A stretch of 64,000 nucleotides of DNA, from NCBI RefSeq assembly GCF_001427385.1, contig NZ_LMGJ01000033.1, positions 186,001 through 250,000 of the forward strand, written 5' to 3'. Shown here piece after piece: positions 10,806 to 19,046 of this stretch. The DNA comes from Mesorhizobium sp. Root157. Lineage in GTDB: Bacteria; Pseudomonadota; Alphaproteobacteria; Rhizobiales; Rhizobiaceae. The notes under the pieces were generated by a model, which saw only the letters and a list, made by a program, of their open reading frames with translations, had not been told where the DNA came from and made no database searches. The first letter of the stretch is position 1. Each line of letters opens with the position of its first letter. The position numbers and the translations under genes are program-made.

Positions 10806-11642
10806 ATGTCTGACCTTGCTTCCCAAGCGGTAGAACCAGCTCGGCCGGTCCTTTCGATCAACAACATCGAAGTGATCTACGATCACGTGATCCTGGTGTT
10901 GAAGGGCGTCTCGCTGACCGTTCCGCAAGGCGGTATCGTCGCCATCCTCGGCGGCAACGGTGCCGGCAAGACGACGACGCTCAAGGCGATCTCCAATCTG
11001 CTGCAGTCCGAACGCGGCGAGGTCACCAAGGGGTCGATCGAATTCGACGGCGAACGCGTCGATCGCCTCAGCCCCAACGAATTGGTGCGGCGCGGCTGCA
11101 TCCAGGTCATGGAAGGGCGGCATTGCTTCGGCCACCTGACCATCGAGGAGAACCTCCTCACCGGTGCCTTCACGCGCCGCGACGGCAACCGTGCGATCCG
11201 CGACGATCTGGAGATGATCTATAATTATTTCCCGCGATTGAAGGAAAGACGCTCGTCGATGGCCGGCTACACATCCGGCGGCGAGCAGCAGATGTGCGCG
11301 GTCGGCCGGGCTATGATGAGCCGCCCGAAAATGATCCTGCTCGATGAGCCTTCGATGGGCCTTGCCCCTCAGGTTGTCGATGAGATTTTCGAGATCGTGA
11401 AGGACCTGAACAGCAAGCAGGGCGTGTCGTTTCTGGTGGCTGAGCAGAACACCAACATGGCGCTCAAATATGCCACCTACGGCTACATTCTGGAAACAGG
11501 GCGCATCGTCATGGACGGCGCAGCCGACACGTTGCGCGACAACGAGGACGTCAAGGAATTCTACCTTGGCATCGGGGGAGAAGGGCGCAAGTCCTTCCGG
11601 GACGTCAAAAGCTACAAGCGCCGCAAACGCTGGCTGAGTTGA
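10806..11642 (+). CDS. Branched-chain-type ABC importer ATPase (LivF-like)
   Basis: 278 residues. Walker A GGNGAGKTT near residue 47, signature TSGGEQQMCAVGRAMM, Walker B MILLDEPSMGLAPQ and VAEQNTNMAL as the LivF version of the switch region. It has about 30 extra C-terminal residues (basic GRKSFRDVKSYKRRKRW) compared with the usual 235-residue LivF; this tail is seen in LivF relatives that travel with PaaK-like proteins (from memory, not checked). It completes the five-part importer with the genes at 6525-10733. Confidence 0.9.
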   Translation: MSDLASQAVEPARPVLSINNIEVIYDHVILVLKGVSLTVPQGGIVAILGGNGAGKTTTLKAISNLLQSERGEVTKGSIEFDGERVDRLSPNELVRRGCIQVMEGRHCFGHLTIEENLLTGAFTRRDGNRAIRDDLEMIYNYFPRLKERRSSMAGYTSGGEQQMCAVGRAMMSRPKMILLDEPSMGLAPQVVDEIFEIVKDLNSKQGVSFLVAEQNTNMALKYATYGYILETGRIVMDGAADTLRDNEDVKEFYLGIGGEGRKSFRDVKSYKRRKRWLS

Positions 11643-11692
11643 GCGGCGCACTGAGGCGGCTGTTCCAAAGGCAGTAGAGGTTACAAGGACCG

Positions 11693-12925
11693 ATGTCCGG
11701 ACATTATAGCGCTGAAGAAATCCAGGAACCGGCTGCCCGCGAGGCGGCATTGTTCGCCAGGTTGCGCACGCTTCTCAACGGTGCACAAAGCGGCGCGCCG
11801 GCGCTGCGGCAGCAACTGAAAGGGGTTGAGATCGAGTCGCTTGGCGATCGTGCCGCGCTGCAGAAAATCTCCGTGATCCGCAAGAGCGACCTGCTTTCGC
11901 TGCAAGCCGGAAATCCGCCCTTTGCCGGATTGACGGCGGTCGGTGCCGGTGCGCTGAAACGGCTGCTCGTTTCACCCGGCCCGATCTTCGATCCGGAAGG
12001 CCATGGCAAAGATTGGTGGGGCTCAGCGCGGGCCTTCTTTGCCGCAGGCATGCGCGCGGGCGATATCGTCCACAATGCATTCAGCTACCACCTGACGCCC
12101 GGCGGGCACATCATGGAATCCGGCGCCCATGCGCTCGGCTGTGCCGTCATCCCGGCCGGCGTCGGCAACACCGACCAGCAAGTCGAAGCGATCGCCGTAC
12201 TCAAGCCCTCCGGCTATGTCGGGACGCCGGATTTTCTGAAGATCCTGCTCGACCGGATGGCTGCCGGGAACATTGCCAATCCGTTCAGGCGGGCCGTCGT
12301 GTCCGGTGCCGCCTTCCCCTCCTCCTTGCAGAACGAAATTGCCCACCAGGGCATCGACGCGTACCAAGCCTATGCAAGCGCTGAACTCGGCGTGGTCGCC
12401 TATGAGACCCCGGCCCGCTCGGGGCTGGTCGTGAATGAAGGGCTGGTCGTCGAGATCGTGCACCCGGGCACCAACGAGGCGCTCGCCGAAGGCGAAGTCG
12501 GCGAGGTGGTGGTCACGCGGCTCAACGCGGAATATCCCTTGTTGCGCTTCGGCACCGGCGACCTGTCCCGTGTCCTGCCGGGAACGAGCGCTTGCGGTCG
12601 AACCAATTTGCGCCTCGCGGGCTGGCTGGGACGTGCCGACCAGCGCACCAAGGTCAAGGGCATGTTCGTCGACCCTGCCCAGATAGCGGCGATTGCAAGG
12701 AAATTTCCTGAACTTGGCCGCCTTCGCCTCGTCGTGACCCGGACAGCCGAGCAAGACGCGATGGTTCTAAGGGCCGAGGCGGCCTCGGCCGGCGGCGAGC
12801 TTTCGGCAGCTCTGGAAGCGGCCCTGCTTGCCTCGACCAAGATGAAAGGCGCCATCGAAATCGTGCCGGCGGGCAGCCTACCGAACGACGGCAAGGTGAT
12901 CTCGGACGAGCGGCCGATTTCCTGA
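11693..12925 (+). CDS. PaaK-like (phenylacetate-CoA ligase family) protein with an atypical phosphate loop
   Basis: 410 residues, similar in length and plan to PaaK. I can see YQAYASAELGVVAYE in the position of the acyl-adenylate-forming YG-TE motif, RFGTGDLSRVLPG (ribose-binding Asp), GRADQRTKVKGMFVDP as the hinge, and a C-terminal LPNDGKVISDE containing the conserved lysine. However, the Ser/Thr/Gly-rich ATP phosphate loop that PaaK carries near residue 90 is replaced by LLVSPGPIFDPEG. Either the enzyme binds ATP differently or it has lost adenylation and serves as an acid-binding partner. It is the last gene of the importer operon, 50 bp after the LivF-like gene. Confidence 0.75.
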   Translation: MSGHYSAEEIQEPAAREAALFARLRTLLNGAQSGAPALRQQLKGVEIESLGDRAALQKISVIRKSDLLSLQAGNPPFAGLTAVGAGALKRLLVSPGPIFDPEGHGKDWWGSARAFFAAGMRAGDIVHNAFSYHLTPGGHIMESGAHALGCAVIPAGVGNTDQQVEAIAVLKPSGYVGTPDFLKILLDRMAAGNIANPFRRAVVSGAAFPSSLQNEIAHQGIDAYQAYASAELGVVAYETPARSGLVVNEGLVVEIVHPGTNEALAEGEVGEVVVTRLNAEYPLLRFGTGDLSRVLPGTSACGRTNLRLAGWLGRADQRTKVKGMFVDPAQIAAIARKFPELGRLRLVVTRTAEQDAMVLRAEAASAGGELSAALEAALLASTKMKGAIEIVPAGSLPNDGKVISDERPIS

Positions 12926-13227
12926 AATTGCGCTGAACAGTTTCAGCAGCAACCCGGGTCGTGCGAAGGCGGTCAAAATTGACATTCGCCGTCATATGGC
13001 CGAGACATCTTTCATGCGAAAAGTTTCCTTTGCCATCTTCATCGTCCGCAAGGGCAGCCTTCAAACAGGCTGACTGCCTGGTGCTGCTACCTGCGAGGGC
13101 AAGAGCGGCGCCAGGATAGAGGAATCCACCACATCAGACGAGCCTGCCGCCTGCTGTTTCAGCTGCTGCGCTTTTGATTTGCGCGCGCTCGTACGCATGG
13201 CGGTCGCCCAATTTTGGATTGATCAAG
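12926..13227. other. Intergenic stretch without a recognisable gene
   Basis: About 300 bp between the PaaK-like gene and the small ORF at 13228. Only short open frames without credible ribosome-binding sites or codon bias are present. I see no clear terminator; short G+C-rich inverted segments occur but none with a U-run. Confidence 0.5.
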
Positions 13228-13434
13228 ATGACCTTCAAGTACAGCTTCACATTCCCCATCAACGGCCCGAACAAGTTGCCTCGCTTCAAGCGCTGGGCTG
13301 CGGAGCATGCTCCAGAGGTGGAAGTCAGCCTTCCGCCTCAGGTCCCGGTAAAGAGCACCGCTATGACCATCCGCCTCAAATCCGCCGAGGATCGCCACAA
13401 GCTTCTGAACAAGTTGGCCGACGCCAGCCTTTAG
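13228..13434 (+). CDS. Small hypothetical protein (68 aa)
   Basis: 68 residues from ATG 13228; an in-frame upstream start at 13174 would add 18 residues of unlikely composition. The product is basic and soluble, with no signal peptide or membrane segment. The pattern MTFKYSFTFPI...VKSTAMTIRLKSAEDRHKLLNKL alternates strand-like and helix-like parts, which looks like a real small folded domain rather than noise. I do not recognise the family. It stands alone between two convergent operons. Confidence rests only on the orderly sequence. Confidence 0.45.
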   Translation: MTFKYSFTFPINGPNKLPRFKRWAAEHAPEVEVSLPPQVPVKSTAMTIRLKSAEDRHKLLNKLADASL

Positions 13435-13637
13435 GAAACCTGTGCACGGGCAATGGTTGCGCAGTTGCAAATCTCGTACGGCCCCCGGCCGTCCTTCCCT
13501 CGGGCTTTGGACTGCCCGAGGGTCTGCCAATCGGGGCCAACAGATTCGCCATCTGACCACGCCCGGCACGGCAGCGCCAAGACGACAGAGGCAGTCGGTC
13601 GAGCGCGGAGCAATCATCTATAAGAGCGTCAGAATTC

Positions 13638-13658
13638 GGTAGTGTCTTAGACACTACC
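13638..13658. other. Perfect 9-bp inverted repeat between flanking GAATTC sites, downstream of pcaF
   Basis: GGTAGTGTC (13638-13646), TTA, GACACTACC (13650-13658). GAATTC lies just outside on each side (13632-13637 and 13661-13666), extending the symmetry. It is 38 nt past the pcaF stop on the minus strand, so it could be the terminator of the pca block, although it has no U-run. It could equally be an operator or the scar of a mobile element. The other 200 bp of this gap show no convincing gene. Confidence 0.5.
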
Positions 13659-13695
13659 CAGAATTCAGTGCCGTTGACTTGGTTCTGGTTTCAAC

Positions 13696-14901
13696 TCACG
13701 GACGTGCGAGCGCAATGGCAATGCCTTGGCCAACGCCGATGCACATCGTAGCAAGAGCGAGTTTGCCAGCCCGCTCCTTCATCTCCAGTGCGGCGGTGCC
13801 GGTAATACGCGCGCCGGACATGCCGAGCGGATGACCCAGTGCAATGGCACCCCCGTTAGGGTTCACGTGCTCCGCATCCTCGGCGATGCCGAGTTCACGC
13901 AACACGGCAATGCCTTGAGAGGCGAATGCTTCGTTGAGTTCGACGATATCGAAGTCGGATGGACCTATCCCGAGATGAGCACAGAGCTTCCGCGTCGCGG
14001 ATACCGGACCGATCCCCATGATACGAGGGGGAACGCCGGCTGACGCGCCAGCCAGAATGCGGGCAATCGGTGTAAGCCCGTATTTCGCGGCAGCCGTTTC
14101 AGACGCGACGATCAGCGCCGCAGCACCATCGTTGACGCCCGACGCATTGCCTGCCGTTACCGTGCCACCCTGGCGGAACGGCGTTGGCAGTTTGGCCAGC
14201 GACTCGACCGTTGTACCGGCGCGCGGATGCTCGTCCCGAGTAACGACGATCGGGTCGCCTTTCCTCTGCGGGATCGCAACCGGGACAATCTCTCTGGCGA
14301 GGCGCCCACTCTCCTGTGCCGCGACCGCCTTGTTCTGGCTGCGCGCTGCGAAAGCATCCTGATCGGCCCTGATGACTGAAAACTCCTCAGCCACGTTCTC
14401 GGCTGTCTCCGGCATGGAATCGACGCCGTACTGCTTCTTCATCAACGCATTGACGAAACGCCAGCCAATGGTCGTGTCATGGATTTCAGCATGGCGCGAG
14501 AATGCGGTCTCGGATTTGGGGATGACGAAGGGCGCCCTGCTCATCGATTCCACACCGCCGGCGATCAGCAATTCGGCCTCGCCCGACTTGATCGCGCGCG
14601 ATGCCGAAATGATGGCATCCATGCCCGAGCCACAAAGGCGGTTTATGGTGGAGCCAGACACCACTTGCGGCAAGCCGGCCAGAAGCAACGACATGCGAGC
14701 GACGTTTCGGTTGTCTTCCCCGGCCTGGTTTGCGCAGCCATAGATCACGTCATCGACCGCCGCCCAGTCTACACCCGGGTTGCGCTCGATCAGGGCCTTC
14801 ATCGGGACGGCCGCAAGATCATCGGCACGAACGGCTGACAGCGATCCACCAAAGCGGCCTATCGGCGTGCGGACGTAGTCGCAGATGAAAGCCTCAGCCA
14901 T
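13696..14901 (-). CDS. pcaF: 3-oxoadipyl-CoA (beta-ketoadipyl-CoA) thiolase
   Basis: 401 residues from ATG 14901, the exact usual PcaF length; the frame is open further upstream to 15021 but that part lies inside pcaJ. It cleaves 3-oxoadipyl-CoA with CoA to succinyl-CoA and acetyl-CoA, the last step of the beta-ketoadipate pathway. Thiolase motifs are present: the nucleophilic cysteine in INRLCGSGMDAI near residue 90, the histidine in GGAIALGHPLGMSGARI, and the second cysteine in ATMCIGVGQGIA near the C terminus. NGxAxxD-like ASGVNDGAAALIVAS is also visible. It overlaps pcaJ by 8 bp and is the last gene of the pca block. Confidence 0.93.
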   Translation of the reverse strand: MAEAFICDYVRTPIGRFGGSLSAVRADDLAAVPMKALIERNPGVDWAAVDDVIYGCANQAGEDNRNVARMSLLLAGLPQVVSGSTINRLCGSGMDAIISASRAIKSGEAELLIAGGVESMSRAPFVIPKSETAFSRHAEIHDTTIGWRFVNALMKKQYGVDSMPETAENVAEEFSVIRADQDAFAARSQNKAVAAQESGRLAREIVPVAIPQRKGDPIVVTRDEHPRAGTTVESLAKLPTPFRQGGTVTAGNASGVNDGAAALIVASETAAAKYGLTPIARILAGASAGVPPRIMGIGPVSATRKLCAHLGIGPSDFDIVELNEAFASQGIAVLRELGIAEDAEHVNPNGGAIALGHPLGMSGARITGTAALEMKERAGKLALATMCIGVGQGIAIALARP

Positions 14902-15697
14902 CAATGGATCCTTTGCTGGTAGAAGCGCCCTTGTGCGCGGCGTCGGTGCGCGCCTTGAGATCGCGTAGTGTTTGAAGTTCCATCGCCGTTGGCACGGGTG
15001 TGTCTTCCAAGGCGACGGCAAACTTGACCTTCCAGCCGCAAGTCTCCTGAACCATCTCCCGCGTTACGCCGGCATGGAGCGAGACGACGGTAAACTCCTT
15101 GGTCACGGCATCGGGCTTCCATATGGCAAGGTCGGTTATCAGCAGGGTAGGCCCTTTGGTCTCGATCCCGAGGCGATGGCGATGATCTCCACCTTCGCCA
15201 TGTCCAAAGGAAGTGAAGAAGTCAATCTTCTCGACCATGCCGCGCTTCGACTGAGCCATGGTGATAAAGATTTCCTGGGATGAGGTGGCGATCTCCGGTG
15301 CCCCGCCACCGCCCGGCAAGCGTGTCCTGGGGTGGACATAGTCGCCGATAACGGTGGTGTTGATATTACCGAACCTGTCGATCTGTGCGGCTCCGAGAAA
15401 GCCTATCGAGACACGGCCGCCCTGCAACCAGTAACGGAACATCTCCGGCACCGAGACGGTGGCGGTTGCCGTGTCACATAGTTCGCCATCGCCAATCGAC
15501 AGTGGCAGCACGCTTGGTGCGGTTCCTATCGTGCCGCTCTCGTAGATGAGCGTGATGTCGGGCGCATGGGTCAGCCGGGCCACGTTGCAGGCGGCGGAAG
15601 GGGCGCCGATGCCGACGAAGCAGACGTCATCGTTGCCGAGCGCGCGCGACGCCGCGATGGTCATCATTTCATTGGGGGTGAAACCGGGTTCGCTCAT
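14894..15697 (-). CDS. pcaJ: 3-oxoadipate CoA-transferase, beta subunit
   Basis: 267 residues. With the alpha subunit it moves CoA from succinyl-CoA to 3-oxoadipate. The active-site glutamate of the beta subunit is expected in LIYESGTIGTAPSVLPLSIGDGELCD (near residue 52), abridged as LIYESG. The subunit is longer than the classical PcaJ of Pseudomonas putida (about 215-230) and matches the glutaconate-CoA-transferase-like type, called CatJ or PcaJ in some pseudomonads. It overlaps pcaI by ATGA and pcaF by 8 bp, consistent with translational coupling of pcaIJF. Confidence 0.88.
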   Translation of the reverse strand: MSEPGFTPNEMMTIAASRALGNDDVCFVGIGAPSAACNVARLTHAPDITLIYESGTIGTAPSVLPLSIGDGELCDTATATVSVPEMFRYWLQGGRVSIGFLGAAQIDRFGNINTTVIGDYVHPRTRLPGGGGAPEIATSSQEIFITMAQSKRGMVEKIDFFTSFGHGEGGDHRHRLGIETKGPTLLITDLAIWKPDAVTKEFTVVSLHAGVTREMVQETCGWKVKFAVALEDTPVPTAMELQTLRDLKARTDAAHKGASTSKGSIDG

Positions 15698-16551
15698 GCC
15701 TCGCTCCTCAGATGCTCTACACGGGCCGCGAAGGCGTCAGATGTCCTTGCGATGACGTTTTCCTGCATCCAGTCGCGGAAGCGATCCCGATCGGCCGAAA
15801 TCCTGTCCCATTCGAGATAGGAGGCGTTGTCGCGGACATAGTAGCCGTGGGCATAGGATGGGTGGGCCCCGCCGGGTGCGACCGAGATCGCCTTGACAGT
15901 CCAGTTCGGTAAAACCGTCAGGTTCGGATGCAAATCGTCGAAGTTCTCGACCACTTCTTCCACGGTGACGACGGCGCGTTTGGCTGCGAGCACCGCTTCC
16001 TTCTGGATGCCTATAATGCCCTCGATCAGGACATCGCCTTTGCGGTTTGCCTTCTGTGCATGGATGAAGGTCACATCGGGCCTTACCGCCGGCACGGCGG
16101 CGAGCCGCTCGCCGGTAAACGGACACTCGATGAACTTGATATTGGGATTGACCTCGGCAAGGCCGGCGCCGCGATAGCCACGAAAGATCGCGCAAGGCAG
16201 GCCGGCAGCACCCGCCTCATAGGCATTGGCCATTGCAGCATGGCTATGCTCCTCGATCTCGACCTTGTGCGGGAAGCCGTTTTCGACAGCATCGCGCAAA
16301 CGTCGCAGAAGACCGACACCCGGATTGCCCGCATAGGAAAAGACAATTTTTTTCGCCATGCCCATGCCGATCATCTGGTCATAGACGATGTCGGGGGTCA
16401 TCCGCACCAGGGTCAGATCCTTGAAGCCTTGGCGGATCGCCTCATGCGCAGCAGCGGTGGGAATGAGATGGGTGAACCCTTCGAAGGCCGCCACGTCGCC
16501 ATCTCGCAGGTTTTCTGCAACAGCTTGCGACAGGGGAAGAAACCTGGCCAT
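15694..16551 (-). CDS. pcaI: 3-oxoadipate CoA-transferase, alpha subunit
   Basis: 285 residues from ATG 16551 (MARFLPLSQAV); the upstream in-frame extension to 16662 lies within the preceding gene. Family I CoA-transferase alpha subunit of the CatI/glutaconate type: DGDVAAFEGFTHLIPTAAAHE near residue 20 and SYAGNPGVGLLRR near 90. It acts in the fifth step of protocatechuate degradation with PcaJ. It begins 32 bp after the importer ATPase gene, so pcaIJF appear to be attached to the end of the aromatic-acid importer operon. Confidence 0.88.
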   Translation of the reverse strand: MARFLPLSQAVAENLRDGDVAAFEGFTHLIPTAAAHEAIRQGFKDLTLVRMTPDIVYDQMIGMGMAKKIVFSYAGNPGVGLLRRLRDAVENGFPHKVEIEEHSHAAMANAYEAGAAGLPCAIFRGYRGAGLAEVNPNIKFIECPFTGERLAAVPAVRPDVTFIHAQKANRKGDVLIEGIIGIQKEAVLAAKRAVVTVEEVVENFDDLHPNLTVLPNWTVKAISVAPGGAHPSYAHGYYVRDNASYLEWDRISADRDRFRDWMQENVIARTSDAFAARVEHLRSEA

Positions 16552-16583
16552 TTTTGCTTTCTCTCTTGGTAACGGAAACAGGC

Positions 16584-17300
16584 TCAATGCAGACTGCCGA
16601 CGCCCAGCAGCTTTTCGACCGTTTCGGGATTGGCGGATAATTCGGCAGGCGTTCCGGACCACGCTATCCGGCCGCGCTCCATGATTATGACGCGATCAGC
16701 AAAATCGATCGCGCTCTGGATACGCTGCTCGATAAGGAGAATCGTCATGTCGCCGGCAGCCGCGAGTTTCGAAAAGGCCGCCATCAGTTCTTCGCATATG
16801 ACTGGCGCAAGCCCCTCCAGAGGCTCGTCCAACAGGAGCACTGTCGGCTTGCCCAGAATGCTGCGCGCGGTCGACAGCATCTGCTGCTCGCCACCTGAAA
16901 GCTGAGAACCGAGATTGTTGCGGCGTTCCTTCAGGCGCGGGAACAAATCATAGGCCTCGCCAATGGCCGAACGCGCACGGTCCTTCAATCCGACCTGGAG
17001 GTTCTCCTCGACCGACAGCGATGGAAAAATGCAGCGCGCCTGCGGCACATATCCAAGGCCGGCCCGAGCACGCGAGGCGCTTTCGAGGTCACTCAGGTCC
17101 TTGCCATCCAAGCGGATGGTACCGCCGTATCGGCGGGTCTGGCCGGCGATCGTGGCAAACAGCGTGGTTTTTCCCATGCCGTTGCGTCCGAGCACGGCAA
17201 GACGTGCGCCGGCCGGAACCGCGAAGGTGACACTCTCCAGCACACGCGTCTGCCCATAGCCGGCGCTGAGATCGGCGACTTCAAACGGAGCTGCGGGCAT
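16584..17300 (-). CDS. Aromatic-acid ABC importer ATPase (LivF-like)
   Basis: 238 residues from ATG 17300 (MPAAPFEVADL), inside the end of the preceding gene (20-bp overlap). Walker A GRNGMGKTT near residue 36, signature LSGGEQQMLSTARSIL, Walker B VLLLDEPLEGLAPV, and LIEQRIQSAI in the switch position. Standard LivF length. It is the fifth gene of the importer placed between pobA and pcaI. In Sinorhizobium meliloti a PcaQ-regulated importer of this kind (named PcaMNVWX, as I recall) takes up protocatechuate, which makes protocatechuate or 4-hydroxybenzoate the likely cargo here. Confidence 0.88.
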   Translation of the reverse strand: MPAAPFEVADLSAGYGQTRVLESVTFAVPAGARLAVLGRNGMGKTTLFATIAGQTRRYGGTIRLDGKDLSDLESASRARAGLGYVPQARCIFPSLSVEENLQVGLKDRARSAIGEAYDLFPRLKERRNNLGSQLSGGEQQMLSTARSILGKPTVLLLDEPLEGLAPVICEELMAAFSKLAAAGDMTILLIEQRIQSAIDFADRVIIMERGRIAWSGTPAELSANPETVEKLLGVGSLH

Positions 17301-18045
17301 TGGCGTAGTTTCCCAAATAGGCCTCGCGCACGCGCGCGTCCTTGGCAACATCCTGCGGCGTGCCGTCAAAAATTATCGTGCCGGCGGCCAGCACCACCAC
17401 ACGCCTTGCAAACCGGAAGACAAGGTCCATATCGTGATCGATCATCAGGACTGCGAGGTCGTCCGGCAGCCCGGCGAGGGCCTCTTCGATACGGGAGGTA
17501 TCGCTCTGCGGCACTCCAGCGGCAGGCTCGTCGAGCAGCAAGACATTCGGCTTCAGTGCGAGTGCCAGCGCGATTTCCAGAAGGCGCTGCTGGCCATAGG
17601 CAATTTCACTCACCTTGTGATTGGCAATATGGTCGATGCCGAGTGCCTTCAAACCCTCGCTCACCTCAGCCATCACATCCGGCATGGCGCCGAAATTGCC
17701 GAAGACGCGGCCTGAGCGCCCTGTTCGCTGCAGGACTGCCAATGCCACATGCTCTGCCGGCGTCATGTCCGAGAAAAGGCGCGTGACCTGAAACGAACGC
17801 ACCAGCCCTTTCCGCACCCGTGCGGTCGGTCCCAGCCGGGTGATATCTGCGCCGCGAAGGGCAACGCTCCCGGAATCCGGGGGCATATGACCCGTGACAA
17901 GATTGATGAAGGTCGTCTTTCCCGCTCCGTTGGGTCCTATCAAGGCCACCCTGTCACCTTGTTCCATCGACAGGGAAATGCCGTTGGCGACAGTCAATCC
18001 GCCAAAGGATTTGTTGAGGTTGTTCACCTGGAAAACGGCGTTCAT
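17281..18045 (-). CDS. Aromatic-acid ABC importer ATPase (LivG-like)
   Basis: 254 residues from ATG 18045 (MNAVFQVNNL), overlapping the permease stop by ATGA. Walker A GPNGAGKTT near residue 38, LivG-type signature IAYGQQRLLEIALALA, Walker B VLLLDEPAAGVP, switch histidine in LMIDHDMDLV, and the C-terminal REAYLGNYA. Pairs with the LivF-like ATPase encoded next. The longer frame to 18189 is open only because it runs over the livM-like gene. Confidence 0.9.
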   Translation of the reverse strand: MNAVFQVNNLNKSFGGLTVANGISLSMEQGDRVALIGPNGAGKTTFINLVTGHMPPDSGSVALRGADITRLGPTARVRKGLVRSFQVTRLFSDMTPAEHVALAVLQRTGRSGRVFGNFGAMPDVMAEVSEGLKALGIDHIANHKVSEIAYGQQRLLEIALALALKPNVLLLDEPAAGVPQSDTSRIEEALAGLPDDLAVLMIDHDMDLVFRFARRVVVLAAGTIIFDGTPQDVAKDARVREAYLGNYANARSSV

Positions 18046-19046
18046 CGCTTGTTCCAAACGCGATGGAGAAGCTGCGTGGCGGTCCCGTAAAGGCCGTTTG
18101 GCGCGAACAGCACGACGGCAATCAGCAGCGCCCCGATGATGGTCAGCCAATGGAACGGATTGATTGCCGAGACGAAGTCCTCGAACCACATGAAGGTGAG
18201 GGTTCCGACCAGCGCGCCAAAGAGCGAGCCGGTTCCTCCGACAACCAGCATGACCAACGCTTCGGCCGAAGTGGTAAAGCTCAAGCTGTCGAGACCGACA
18301 ACCTGCGTCGAGATTGCATTGAGCGCGCCCCCAAGACCGGCCACCGCACCTGAAATTGCGTACATGCGCAGCAATGTTCCATTGACGGAAGCACCCATGG
18401 CGCTGACCCTGACAGGGTCCTCCCTGATACCGCGGCAGAGCATGCCGAAAGGCGAGCGCACAAGCAGGCGCAACAAGACGAAAACCACCGCCAGAATGGC
18501 GATGCCGAAGACGTAAGCCGTCCGCCCCCAGAGGTCGAAGCCGAAAATGCCGAAAACCGGGTCAGGCGAAATGCCCGCCAGACCGTCGCTGCCGCCGGTC
18601 CAGTTGGATGCCTTGTTTGCGGTTTCGTGGAACAGATAAACGATGGCGATCGAGAGAACCAACTGCGCAAGCCCGCGACCGCGCAGCATGATCGCACCTG
18701 CGAGGAGCCCGGCTGCAGCACCACCCACGGCGCCGACTGCCGCCATGGCGAACGGATCGGTGATATCGAAATGGACCGCTGCGATGCCCGCCGCGTAGGC
18801 GCCGGATCCGAACAGGGCGGCATGGCCCAATGTGGCGATGCCGCAATAACCGGTGACGAGATCGAGCGAAAGCACGAGAAGGGCAATTGCGGTGATGCGC
18901 GTCAGAAGTGCCAGATTGTTGGGGAACAGGAGATAGCCGATCCCGGCGACCGCGAGGACCGCGGCAAGTCCCATCAGGTCGCGCAGAAGCCAATTGGGGC
19001 CTGCGTCCACCTTGCCTTCAGCGGCTATGGCGCGTTGTATCGCCAT
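18042..19046 (-). CDS. Aromatic-acid ABC importer permease (LivM-like)
   Basis: 334 residues from ATG 19046, which has AGGAGGAG just upstream and overlaps the livH-like stop as TGATG. About nine hydrophobic segments. LivM signs are LDLVTGYCGIATLGHAALFGSGAY (key LGHAALFG) and the ATPase-contact loop FGMLCRGIREDPVRVSAMG near residue 210. C-terminal FAPNGLYGTATQL is also typical of the family. An earlier in-frame ATG at 19085 exists but lies within the previous gene and lacks the ribosome-binding site. Confidence 0.9.
   Translation of the reverse strand: MAIQRAIAAEGKVDAGPNWLLRDLMGLAAVLAVAGIGYLLFPNNLALLTRITAIALLVLSLDLVTGYCGIATLGHAALFGSGAYAAGIAAVHFDITDPFAMAAVGAVGGAAAGLLAGAIMLRGRGLAQLVLSIAIVYLFHETANKASNWTGGSDGLAGISPDPVFGIFGFDLWGRTAYVFGIAILAVVFVLLRLLVRSPFGMLCRGIREDPVRVSAMGASVNGTLLRMYAISGAVAGLGGALNAISTQVVGLDSLSFTTSAEALVMLVVGGTGSLFGALVGTLTFMWFEDFVSAINPFHWLTIIGALLIAVVLFAPNGLYGTATQLLHRVWNKR

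Noticed and set aside
10056..11750. 564-codon minus-strand open frame
   Set aside because: It spans the antisense of the binding protein, the gap and the LivF-like gene, all of which have strong family motifs; no motif in the antisense product.
13376..13654. 92-codon minus-strand frame near the palindrome
   Set aside because: No ribosome-binding site, no motif, and partly antisense to the small gene at 13228; I also considered a transposase remnant but saw no matching residues.
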